NCBI GenBank assembly: GCA_029939875.1
Contig: JAOZSC010000035.1
Coordinates: 1 to 12,464, forward strand
Length of the DNA stretch: 12,464 nucleotides
Reading direction: 5' to 3'
Source of the DNA: Desulfobacterales bacterium
GTDB taxonomy: Bacteria > Desulfobacterota > Desulfobacteria > Desulfobacterales > JAFDCJ01
Part shown: positions 1 through 6,434 of the stretch, piece by piece
How the letters are laid out: each line of letters begins with the position of its first letter
Position numbering within the stretch: position 1 is the stretch's first letter
Program-made: the position numbers and the translations under genes
Notes under the pieces: generated by a model
Told to the model about the DNA's origin: nothing
The model's database searches: none
The model's input: only the letters and a program-made list of their open reading frames with translations

Positions 1-74
1 GCCAGGAGGCCAGAAAGCTTGAAGGCTTTTTAAAGGATACAATCCTTATTTAAGCTTCCCAGCCTCATCTGTTT

Positions 75-214
75 GCTATGGGCTATCAGCTGTGAGCTAT
101 GAACTCTCTTCCGCATTCCCAATTCCCCATTCCAGTCATTCCGACTTCCGCTTTCGCTCTGCGCTCTGCGCTCTGCGCTCTGCGCTCTGCGCCATGCGCT
201 CTGCGCCATGCGCT
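75..214. repeat. Composite 7-bp-period repeat tract A
   Basis: The tract is built of heptamers, read on the plus strand as four GCTATGA-like units (75-102), then TTCCNNA-like units (about 109-151), then CTGCGCT/ATGCGCT/CTGCGCC units (159-214). The register is exactly 7 bp over long stretches, with a 2-nt shift near 138-140. It begins 1-2 nt beyond the stop codon (216-218) of the minus-strand vWA gene. Apparent open frames through it encode repetitive Ala/Leu/Cys/Arg/Ser strings and are not genes. A tract with the same unit types in the same order lies at 3771-3938. The function is unknown. I associate such tracts with Desulfobacterales intergenic DNA, from memory. Confidence 0.85.
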
Positions 215-215
215 T

Positions 216-1307
216 TCACGGCCAATCCCTTGAGGGACAGAAAAACGAACCCCGGGTGTCTTTGGCCAGCCGCCAGAAGGCGTTGGCCGCCATGGGGTCG
301 CCTTCCATGGGATACAGAATAATATTGACCGGCACCCGGGAAGGCAGCCGGCGAATCGCTTCTTTAAACAGGCGCAGCCGCTTGGCACCCGAGACTCTTT
401 TCCCCCAGGGTTTTTTGGCTCCCATGGTGGGCAGGCTGTCGGTCAGCAGGAAAATATTGTCCGGCGCCGGTTTCATTCTGGCGGCGGCGGCAAACCCGTT
501 GAACAGGCCGGTGCCTTTTTGCGGTTCCAGTTCGCGCATGCGTTCAACGACGGCCTTAAGGTTTTGAGCCTTGCCGGCAGACAGCCAGGTTCCATCGGCG
601 GCGGCCATCAGGGGCCCGGCGATTTCGTTAAAACTGTAAACCTGGAATTTGCTCGCTGCCGGCAGTTGAGTGGTCAACCAGTCGACGGTGGCCACGACCC
701 GTTGCCATTTGGGAGCGGTTATCTTTTCTTTAAACGGCAGATTGCGGCGGCGAATGACACCGACAATGGTCTCATCGAGCATGCTGGCCGAAGCGTCCAC
801 CAGCACCAGTATCCGCCGACCGCCCATTTTTAAATCGGTGAGATACTGCCGATCCCCATGACCGGGAAACGGCCGTAGCCGGTCGCCGAGTTCATCTGCG
901 GCCCCGGCCCCGGCCCGCAGACGTTTGACATCTTCTTCCAGGGATTTTAAATCCGCTTTTAACTGGTTGACATGGGTCCTGGACGCCAGGGTGTCTTTGT
1001 CCATATCGGCCAGTTCCACATTTTTCTGCCGCAGGGTCTCGATCACCCGCCGGGAAAGCCCGCGGGTTTTTTCCACCTCGGCCCGGGTTTTTTCCAACGT
1101 GTTGCGGACCTGGATCAGCTGTTTTTTACCCTCGAGCACCTGCTGCTTAATGCGGTTTGTTTGTGCACGAAGCTCTGACACCACGGTATTTCGCTGGGCG
1201 GCGCTTTTGGCGTTTACCAGCACGAACAACAGGATAATTGCGCCCAGGCCGCAGGTGATAATGTCCAGAAACGACAGGCTGAATACATTTAACTTTCTAT
1301 GTTTCAT
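216..1307 (-). CDS. Single-TM, coiled-coil, von Willebrand factor A protein; putative ExbD/MotB-like partner of the channel
   Basis: The 363-residue protein has one N-terminal membrane helix (about 11-33), a long charged coiled-coil (about 35-132) and a C-terminal vWA domain (about 163-355). The vWA domain has a complete metal-ion-dependent adhesion site: DASAS at 171-175, Thr266 in KGTG and Asp290 in LLTD. The helix starts with FLDII, placing Asp15 where ExbD, TolR and MotB carry their proton-binding aspartate. Positive residues at 2-5 suggest N-in topology, putting the vWA domain in the periplasm. The start ATG lies inside the upstream gene with an 11-bp overlap and no clear Shine-Dalgarno, so translation is probably coupled. 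The ExbB/MotA-like gene lies one gene upstream. vWA domains usually bind protein ligands; the ligand here is unknown. The domain calls are firm, the motor role is inferred. Confidence 0.9.
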   Translation of the reverse strand: MKHRKLNVFSLSFLDIITCGLGAIILLFVLVNAKSAAQRNTVVSELRAQTNRIKQQVLEGKKQLIQVRNTLEKTRAEVEKTRGLSRRVIETLRQKNVELADMDKDTLASRTHVNQLKADLKSLEEDVKRLRAGAGAADELGDRLRPFPGHGDRQYLTDLKMGGRRILVLVDASASMLDETIVGVIRRRNLPFKEKITAPKWQRVVATVDWLTTQLPAASKFQVYSFNEIAGPLMAAADGTWLSAGKAQNLKAVVERMRELEPQKGTGLFNGFAAAARMKPAPDNIFLLTDSLPTMGAKKPWGKRVSGAKRLRLFKEAIRRLPSRVPVNIILYPMEGDPMAANAFWRLAKDTRGSFFCPSRDWP

Positions 1308-2715
1308 GGCGATTGAGGCAGGCGATCATTTGGAGCTGTTCACCGGGGATGCCGATCCGAATGATCTGACCGCAATTTAAAACCATGCGCCCGATGACCC
1401 GGGTTTCATCAACAAAGGTTGTGCGGCCGCTGTAACTTTCGAGTACCACATCATCGCCGTCCAGCCAGATGGCACAATAACCGGGCACTGCCCCGGCATT
1501 GGAATCTGCGATCTGCAAAACATTGCGACCGTCGTCGTTTTTCATACCCACTATCAGCCGCCGGTCCGTGAGGGGATAGGCAATGCTGCCATAAAGAACA
1601 TGGGTCGGGCGCTTTTGATCCGGCCGCTTTGCGGGCCGCGCCGGTGTTTTGACAGAATCATCCGCCTGCCAGGGCCTGCTGGTAAAAAAAGACACCCCCG
1701 AGTTGTGGCTGTCGTCCCGCAGCCGGTCCCAGATCGCCAGGATCCCGCAGGCCCCGGCCCCCGGATTAAGTTCAGCAATTTGGCAGTCTTTGACCGCGGC
1801 CAGGGCTTGCCTGCATCCGGGCAGCCGGCTGAAACGATGGGTCAGCTGCAGCACCACCGGTTGGTCGCTTTTACCATGCATCTTGCGCAGTGATTCAATG
1901 AGCCGCACGGTTTCCTCGTAAAATGACCGTGCCTGGTCCACGATCCAATCGCGGGTCACAGCGACACTGTGGAGCGCGCCGCCGCTGCTGATCTCCAGCT
2001 TGACGGCAGGGTGCTCCTGGAGCTGCGCCAGGACTTGCGGCAAGCGGTTGTACAGGTCTTGTTCGCTGGCGGCCTGATGGAAAGGATCAAAGCGCGTGGT
2101 GCGCACAAATTCTTTTGCAATGGCCTCCACCCACTGCCGATAAAGATATATCAGCCCTTTATCCGAAGCGCTCTGGGAATCTGCGATGGTCAGCTGCTGC
2201 GCCTGCTTGAGATACACGATCTCGGTGCGGTGCAGGTGAATATCCAGGTGCAAAAGCATTTTCCCCGGATAAGCCGTGGCGGAGGCTGCCAACGCCTGGG
2301 GCAAAAATCCGGTCAGCGGCATGGCCATTTCCTGGGCCATACCCAGGATCAATCCCAATTGCTGACGGTCGTAAAAGCTCGGCACCGTCACAACAGCCTC
2401 CGTGCAGCGCTGTTGAACATGCTCCCAGATCCGGGCCAGATGGTGATAAGCGACCTCGGCGTTATTTTGCAGGTTGCGCGCACCGGGAGTCTCCAGGGGT
2501 TCGGCGTTCAGCTGATCCCAGAAACGGTTCAGGATTTGACGCGGGAACAGGTGGGCTTTGCCGGCAGCGGCCCGCCCCACCAGAAGACTGTTTTTTTCCG
2601 GCAGGGCAAAGCCGGGGCTTTGCCGGTGCGCATCGTCTATTTCCAGCAAAACGGCCGGTTCACCGGTCGCGGCCATGATGCCGGTGTCATTCAATTCGAT
2701 GGCGAGCAGGCTCAT
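1297..2715 (-). CDS. Hsp70/actin-like ATPase-fold protein fused to an FHA-like domain
   Basis: This 472-residue protein has no signal peptide or membrane segment and should be cytoplasmic. Residues 1-330 resemble an Hsp70 nucleotide-binding domain: EAVVTVPSFYDRQQLG (106-121) followed by PQALAAS (139-145) matches the Hsp70 pattern VTVPAYF...EPTAAAL, and NPGAGACG (317-324) sits where the adenosine loop ends. The phosphate loops are degenerate: ELNDTG (7-12) replaces DLGTT and LDIHLHRT (157-164) replaces DLGGGTFD, so ATP hydrolysis is doubtful. A linker rich in Pro, Lys and Arg (350-370) leads to an FHA-like domain (about 375-467) recognisable from RLIVG, CAIW, TTFVDETRVIG and IIRIG. The usual phosphothreonine-contacting Arg, Ser, His and Asn are not obvious. 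The gene has its own promoter (2746-2774) and overlaps the vWA gene. It may act as a cytoplasmic regulator of the channel/vWA complex (inference). Confidence 0.8.
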   Translation of the reverse strand: MSLLAIELNDTGIMAATGEPAVLLEIDDAHRQSPGFALPEKNSLLVGRAAAGKAHLFPRQILNRFWDQLNAEPLETPGARNLQNNAEVAYHHLARIWEHVQQRCTEAVVTVPSFYDRQQLGLILGMAQEMAMPLTGFLPQALAASATAYPGKMLLHLDIHLHRTEIVYLKQAQQLTIADSQSASDKGLIYLYRQWVEAIAKEFVRTTRFDPFHQAASEQDLYNRLPQVLAQLQEHPAVKLEISSGGALHSVAVTRDWIVDQARSFYEETVRLIESLRKMHGKSDQPVVLQLTHRFSRLPGCRQALAAVKDCQIAELNPGAGACGILAIWDRLRDDSHNSGVSFFTSRPWQADDSVKTPARPAKRPDQKRPTHVLYGSIAYPLTDRRLIVGMKNDDGRNVLQIADSNAGAVPGYCAIWLDGDDVVLESYSGRTTFVDETRVIGRMVLNCGQIIRIGIPGEQLQMIACLNRHET

Positions 2716-2745
2716 AATTCAACATCTCGCAATTTTTTTTAATTT

Positions 2746-2774
2746 ATATTAATAATCAGCGGGGTTAAGTTCAA
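2746..2774 (-). promoter_or_regulatory. Sigma70-type promoter for the Hsp70-FHA/vWA pair
   Basis: On the minus strand TTGAAC (2769-2774) is followed after exactly 17 nt by TAATAT (2746-2751). Transcription would start near 2739, giving a leader of about 25 nt to the ATG at 2715. The hexamers match consensus at 5 of 6 and 4 of 6 positions in an AT-rich stretch. This suggests the last two genes can be expressed separately from the genes upstream. Confidence 0.55.
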
Positions 2775-2794
2775 AATTCTGTTAATCACTCAAT

Positions 2795-2828
2795 CAACCA
2801 GCCAACTCATTCAACTTAATCAACTTCA
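2795..2828. repeat. 9-bp-period CAACTNANT tract behind the channel gene
   Basis: CAAC recurs at 2795, 2803, 2812 and 2821, a spacing of 8, 9 and 9 bp. The tract runs into the stop codon (2826-2828) of the minus-strand channel gene. The 16-nt stretch ATTCAACTTAATCAAC (2809-2824) occurs again at 3717-3732 on the other side of that gene, in the same orientation. The function is unknown. Confidence 0.7.
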
Positions 2829-3629
2829 CTGCGTATGCAGATGCCGCGTCAGTTTTTCCTCGCAATAGGCTTCGGTATCCAGAACGTAGTGCTCCTCAAG
2901 CGATTGCAGCTGGTGCAGCAGAAACATTAAAACGATGCTGATTAAAAGCGCAATGAACGTGGAGTTGAATGCCACCCCCAGACTCGTGGTGACATCGAAA
3001 ATATCGCCCTCAATGGCCTTGTGGGCCTGGCCAAGGGCCTGGCCGATGCCCCGCACGGTGCCGATAAAGCCCACCGAGGGAATCGCCCAGGCGATGTAAC
3101 GGATCATGGACAAATCCGAATCCAACCGTTCGGCCTCCGCCGTACAATACGCATGGGTGGCGGCAGCGGCATCCTGAATGTTGCGCGTGGTACTGAAGCG
3201 GTGCAAAGCCGCCAGCAGGGCCCGGGGAAGCAAGGCACGGCCCTGTTGCGGCGGCAGGGCCTGGATCTGCCGTGACAGGTCCCGGGTGTCTTCCGGTAAA
3301 ATGCGCACTCCCTCGGCCAGCGGTACCAGGTCTTGTTGCAGCAGCGCCCGGTGCCGGATGGTGACAATGCTTTTATACGCCATGATGGCCAGCGCCCAGA
3401 ACATGAGGATAAAACAGACCTCCTGCTCATAGTCGCGAATGACCACGAACACGGATCGTTCGACAACCGGAGCGCCGTCTTCCTTCATCATGGCGGCCTG
3501 CCGGGCCAAAATTGAATCGGCCCTCGGGCGTATGACGGCCGCATAGGCGGCATGCACGATGATAACAATCAGTATCAGCGCGAACAGCTGGTAGATAAAT
3601 TCAAAGGAAACAGGAAATGATTTTTGCAT
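2826..3629 (-). CDS. MotA/TolQ/ExbB-family proton channel protein
   Basis: An inner-membrane proton-channel subunit that would use the proton motive force with an ExbD/TolR/MotB-type partner. The preferred start is the ATG at 3629 (267 residues), because AGGAT (3637-3641) lies 7 nt upstream; a longer reading from a TTG at 3647 adds six residues and has no such site. Four hydrophobic segments are visible at about 10-33, 71-90, 176-199 and 219-241. The family signature lies in the last two: IPSVGFIGTVRG (183-194) and GVAFNSTFIALL (218-229), with polar threonines at 191 and 224 where the channel threonines of TolQ/ExbB/MotA occur. A cytoplasmic loop of about 85 residues separates helices 2 and 3. 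The adjacent single-TM vWA protein is the likely partner. Which subfamily it belongs to is unresolved. Confidence 0.88.
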   Translation of the reverse strand: MQKSFPVSFEFIYQLFALILIVIIVHAAYAAVIRPRADSILARQAAMMKEDGAPVVERSVFVVIRDYEQEVCFILMFWALAIMAYKSIVTIRHRALLQQDLVPLAEGVRILPEDTRDLSRQIQALPPQQGRALLPRALLAALHRFSTTRNIQDAAAATHAYCTAEAERLDSDLSMIRYIAWAIPSVGFIGTVRGIGQALGQAHKAIEGDIFDVTTSLGVAFNSTFIALLISIVLMFLLHQLQSLEEHYVLDTEAYCEEKLTRHLHTQ

Positions 3630-3935
3630 ATAATTTATCCTAGACAAAATTGTAAAAAGTCCGATTAAGACCTTATGATTGGGTTTACCGGGTTAAGAGG
3701 GCCACTTTATCAACTTATTCAACTTAATCAACCGCCCGCTGGCCTTTGAGGTGCTGTTGCCGTTGCACTTACTTCCACATTCCGCATTCCGACTTCCCAC
3801 TTCCGTATGCGCCCTGTACCCTTCTTTTCCCTGAACCATTTGTCTACGCTATGCCCTTTGCACCATGCCCTCTGCGCCTCACGCTCTGCCCTTTGCCCTC
3901 TGCCCTATGCGCCATGCGCTCTGCGCCCCGCACCC
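3630..3935. other. 306-bp intergenic region, no gene seen
   Basis: This stretch separates the channel gene from the small secreted protein gene. Most of it is repeat DNA: heptamer tract B (3771-3938) and the 9-mer tract (3711-3732). Nearest the channel gene, a minus-strand TACAAT at 3649-3654 could be a -10 element, but no matching -35 hexamer stands 16-18 nt upstream, so the promoter is only possible. Open frames here consist of the heptamer repeat translated in different frames and are not credible genes. Confidence 0.6.
3711..3732. repeat. Second 9-bp-period CAACTTANT tract, upstream of the channel gene
   Basis: CAAC recurs at 3711, 3720 and 3729, exactly 9 bp apart. Its last 16 nt (3717-3732) are identical to 2809-2824 behind the channel gene, so the gene is bracketed by direct repeats about 0.9 kb apart. 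Confidence 0.65.
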
Positions 3936-3938
3936 TCA
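3771..3938. repeat. Composite 7-bp-period repeat tract B
   Basis: TTCC recurs at 3773, 3780, 3787, 3794 and 3801, exactly 7 bp apart. From 3848 to 3938 there are 13 consecutive heptamers in perfect register, of the type GCTATGC, CCTTTGC, ACCATGC, CCTCTGC and GCTCTGC. The register ends precisely at the stop codon (3936-3938) of the minus-strand small secreted protein gene. Unit types and their order relative to the upstream gene are the same as in tract A (75-214). Confidence 0.85.
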
Positions 3939-4286
3939 TATATCTGCCGGGAAATCCACCGCCTGCCCTGCCGGTATTTTCTCCGATGGCACGAAAGGCT
4001 TCAAATGTTTTGACTTCGCCTTGACCGCTTGGCCGCTGCTGCCGGAAATCGGTTTTGATTTTTTGCTGTTGGAATCAGGAGCTGCTTTTGGGGGGTCGTC
4101 AGTATTATTCTTGACATTTTCAGCCAAATCAATCGGTACCTGCTTTTCGGTGCTTGAAGGCATGATCACAATTTGTGCAGGGCTTCGGTCTGCGGCAACC
4201 ACACTAATCCCCGGTGTCATCGGCGAACTCATGATCAATATCGATACGGCAGCAGTCGCTATGTTTTTGATGCGATGGGTGTTCAT
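3936..4286 (-). CDS. Small secreted lysine-rich protein of unknown function
   Basis: The preferred start is the ATG at 4286 (116 residues): AGGG (4294-4297) lies 7 nt upstream, while the longer TTG-started reading from 4301 has no such support. A signal peptide is clear, with MNTHRIK followed by a hydrophobic core (about 8-24) and probable cleavage after VVA near residue 31. The mature part is polar, low in complexity and rich in Lys, Ser, Pro and Asp, so it is probably disordered. The C-terminus is the most ordered-looking part, with FVPSEKIPAGQAVDFPADI ending at the stop codon; I have a faint, unverified memory of similar C-termini in other Deltaproteobacterial small proteins. It starts 21 nt after the PEGA/FGE gene and is likely co-transcribed with it. 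I do not recognise a family. Confidence 0.7.
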   Translation of the reverse strand: MNTHRIKNIATAAVSILIMSSPMTPGISVVAADRSPAQIVIMPSSTEKQVPIDLAENVKNNTDDPPKAAPDSNSKKSKPISGSSGQAVKAKSKHLKPFVPSEKIPAGQAVDFPADI

Positions 4287-4307
4287 TGTTGCGCCCTGCA
4301 AGCACGG

Positions 4308-6434
4308 TTATGGCTTTGTTGCGTAACGGCAGATCCGAAACCCCAGATCCGGGCGTTTACCGTCGCTGTAATCCCGGTAGGCCAGCCGCAGCGTGCTGAT
4401 GTCCGCACTTTGCCAGCTGGAACCGCGCACGACGTGGTATTTTCCCTGCCCGGGCCCCAGCGGATCAACATATTGCCGGCCAGCCTCATGGGGATAGATC
4501 GCGTAATAATCATGGCACCATTCAGCCACGTTGCCGCCCATGTCAAACAGGCCCAGGGTATTGGCCGAAAATTTTTCCGATGGCGCTGTGACCGGGTAAC
4601 CGTCATTATAGTCCGACAGATACACTTTAAGCAAATCCGCAGCGGATTTATCCCCGAAATTTCCGGATCGCAGCGCGGGTGGGAATTTATTGCCCCAGGG
4701 GTATTTGAGCATCTTTTTCGTTTCGTCCATCCGGGCGCAATATTCCCATTCGGCTTCCGTGGGAAGGCGGTATCCATTTCCCACGGGTTCCGCGGCCACC
4801 TGGGTGGTCCCCACCAGGGCGTAAAACGGCGTCAGCCCCTCTTTGACACTGAGCCAGTTGCAGAACCGCGCGGCCAGATTCCACGATACCCGCACTGCGG
4901 GCTGTTGATCCCCGTTTAAACTGTATCGCCCGAACACACCGGCGTTATGGGCAGCGTAAAACTGCCGCAGTTCCCAGTTGATAACTTCCCGCATACCCAT
5001 GTAAAACGGGCGCTTAAGCTCGATGCGACGCAGGGTCTCATTGGAGCGGCGACCCTGCTCCCGGCGTGAGGCGCCCATGGTAAATCCGTGGGGCCGTATC
5101 AACCTCAGGGGATAGCCGTTTTGGGCCTTGATGATTTGCGCCGTGGCGTTTTTACCGCTTGTCTGCCGGCTCAGGGTCACCTTGATTTGCTGAACAAATC
5201 CCGGGCGGGGGGTAATCCGGGTCCGATACGGCCGGTAGCCTTTTTTCCTGATCTCCAGCTGATGCTCAACGGCCACCAGGCGCAGCTGCCGCGGGAGCCT
5301 GCCCACGGACTTGCCGTCAACAATCATTTCGGCATCGGCCGGTTCCACCACCAGCTCAATGATACCCAGTTTCGGTTTCAGCTTGACCGTAAGCGTTTTT
5401 GAGGCCCCGCTGGCGACAGTGGCGGTCCGTGTTGCCTTTTCATAGCCAGCTTTGGACAGCCGGATCCGATGGGTTTTATCCGCCAAAAGCGCTAATGCCA
5501 ACGGAGTTTTGCCGGCAAAACTGTTTTCGAGCATCACACTGGCACCGGGTGGCACCGTATGCACCTTCAGCGTGCCGTCTGCCGGCTGCAGTTGTATAGG
5601 TTCCAGAACCCGGGGTTGATTGGCCGCCACCGTCAGGCGGGTCCGCCACGGTTTGAAGCCGTTCAGTTTTACCTCGAGATCATGATCTCCCGCGGCCAAT
5701 TCAAGGGTCAGCGGCGTATGGCCGGCGACCTTTTCGTCCACCCGTACAGCAGCCCCCGGGGGATCAGAAGCCAGGGTAATGTCCGACCATCCCGGAACCA
5801 GGGCCAGATCAAGTTTCTGTTGCGCATTGCAACCTTCAACCTGCAGCTGCCGATGAACGTCCTGGTATTTTTCGGCCCGGATTTCCAGGGTCCGCCGCCC
5901 CGGTTCAACCGCCAGTTCATCTATCGGTGTTTGCCCCACCGGCCGGCCGTCGACAAACACCTGCGCCCCTTCCAGCCGGAGTGACGGCCTGTCGGCCCGA
6001 TGGGCCCGAATAGACAGCCGCCCCGGCAGTTTGCTCAATGAAAATCTCAGTTGCTGGCTTTTTTCATCGGCAACCACAAATTGTTTGTCCAGCGGCTGAA
6101 AGCATTTTTTTTCCGCCCGCAGGGTATAACCGCCCGGCCGCAGCAGGTAATAGGCGCCGATTTTCGGTGCGGCCAGTCCCCCTTCAATGATTATGCGCTG
6201 CGGTTCGGGATCGATTTGGATCACCACCTGCCGCGCGGTGAATACAAACCAGGTTGAAATCCCCAGTAGGATCAGCACAGTCGCAAGCACGGCCGTGATC
6301 AGCCACCGGAAACGAGCCGTCGGGTTTGGCGACCGGCTGCCACGGCCGGTGCGAAAAGATACCGGTTGAATTTCCACCGGCTGAGCATTTTCTTGCAGTT
6401 GTTTGTCCGTCGGTTTCAAATTTTTACCCTGCAT
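4308..6434 (-). CDS. Membrane-anchored protein with PEGA repeats and a C-terminal FGE/SUMF1-like domain
   Basis: The 708-residue protein has a short cytoplasmic N-terminus, one TM helix (about 44-66) and a large periplasmic part. PEGA modules follow in series. Four are clear from their cores: EGAQVFVDG..GQTP (155-170), PPGAAVRVD..GHTP (225-241), PPGASVMLE..GKTP (295-311) and PADAEMIVDG..GRLP (365-381). A degenerate one lies at about 75-135. The C-terminal FGE-sulfatase domain (about 440-705) shows GFTMG (450-454), RLPTEAEWEYCAR (556-568), YPWGN (578-582), GLFDMGGNVAEWC (628-640), VVRGSSW (668-674) and GFR (698-700). The cysteine pair of true formylglycine-generating enzymes, expected just after RGSSW, is absent, so the domain probably binds ligands. 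The ATG overlaps the upstream gene by 19 bp. A TTG at 6419, with AGGG 7 nt before it, is an alternative start. Confidence 0.9.
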   Translation of the reverse strand: MQGKNLKPTDKQLQENAQPVEIQPVSFRTGRGSRSPNPTARFRWLITAVLATVLILLGISTWFVFTARQVVIQIDPEPQRIIIEGGLAAPKIGAYYLLRPGGYTLRAEKKCFQPLDKQFVVADEKSQQLRFSLSKLPGRLSIRAHRADRPSLRLEGAQVFVDGRPVGQTPIDELAVEPGRRTLEIRAEKYQDVHRQLQVEGCNAQQKLDLALVPGWSDITLASDPPGAAVRVDEKVAGHTPLTLELAAGDHDLEVKLNGFKPWRTRLTVAANQPRVLEPIQLQPADGTLKVHTVPPGASVMLENSFAGKTPLALALLADKTHRIRLSKAGYEKATRTATVASGASKTLTVKLKPKLGIIELVVEPADAEMIVDGKSVGRLPRQLRLVAVEHQLEIRKKGYRPYRTRITPRPGFVQQIKVTLSRQTSGKNATAQIIKAQNGYPLRLIRPHGFTMGASRREQGRRSNETLRRIELKRPFYMGMREVINWELRQFYAAHNAGVFGRYSLNGDQQPAVRVSWNLAARFCNWLSVKEGLTPFYALVGTTQVAAEPVGNGYRLPTEAEWEYCARMDETKKMLKYPWGNKFPPALRSGNFGDKSAADLLKVYLSDYNDGYPVTAPSEKFSANTLGLFDMGGNVAEWCHDYYAIYPHEAGRQYVDPLGPGQGKYHVVRGSSWQSADISTLRLAYRDYSDGKRPDLGFRICRYATKP

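Noticed and set aside
33..47. Terminator for the vWA gene (AAGGAT-ACA-ATCCTT hairpin)
   Set aside because: The stem is 6 AT-rich pairs, there is no T-run on the minus strand, and it lies about 170 nt past the stop codon.
75..214. CRISPR array
   Set aside because: The units are 7 bp with no spacers and no cas genes nearby.
92..567. Plus-strand open frames of 76 and 119 codons through tract A
   Set aside because: They translate the heptamer repeat and the antisense of the vWA gene; the residue string is periodic and there is no ribosome site.
1969..2742. 257-codon plus-strand frame opposite the Hsp70-FHA gene
   Set aside because: It is a shadow frame. The minus-strand frame is longer, has recognisable domains and is preceded by a promoter.
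216..3629. Zorya-type defence system
   Set aside because: A MotA-like channel and a single-TM partner are present, but there is no OmpA-like domain, no ZorC, and no helicase or nuclease gene. The resemblance is limited to the motor parts.
3746..4326. Plus-strand open frames of 68-153 codons through tract B and the small secreted protein gene
   Set aside because: They are repeat translations and antisense of a gene with a good start, ribosome site and signal peptide.
4308..5115. Active formylglycine-generating enzyme
   Set aside because: The catalytic cysteine pair is absent and no sulfatase gene is nearby.
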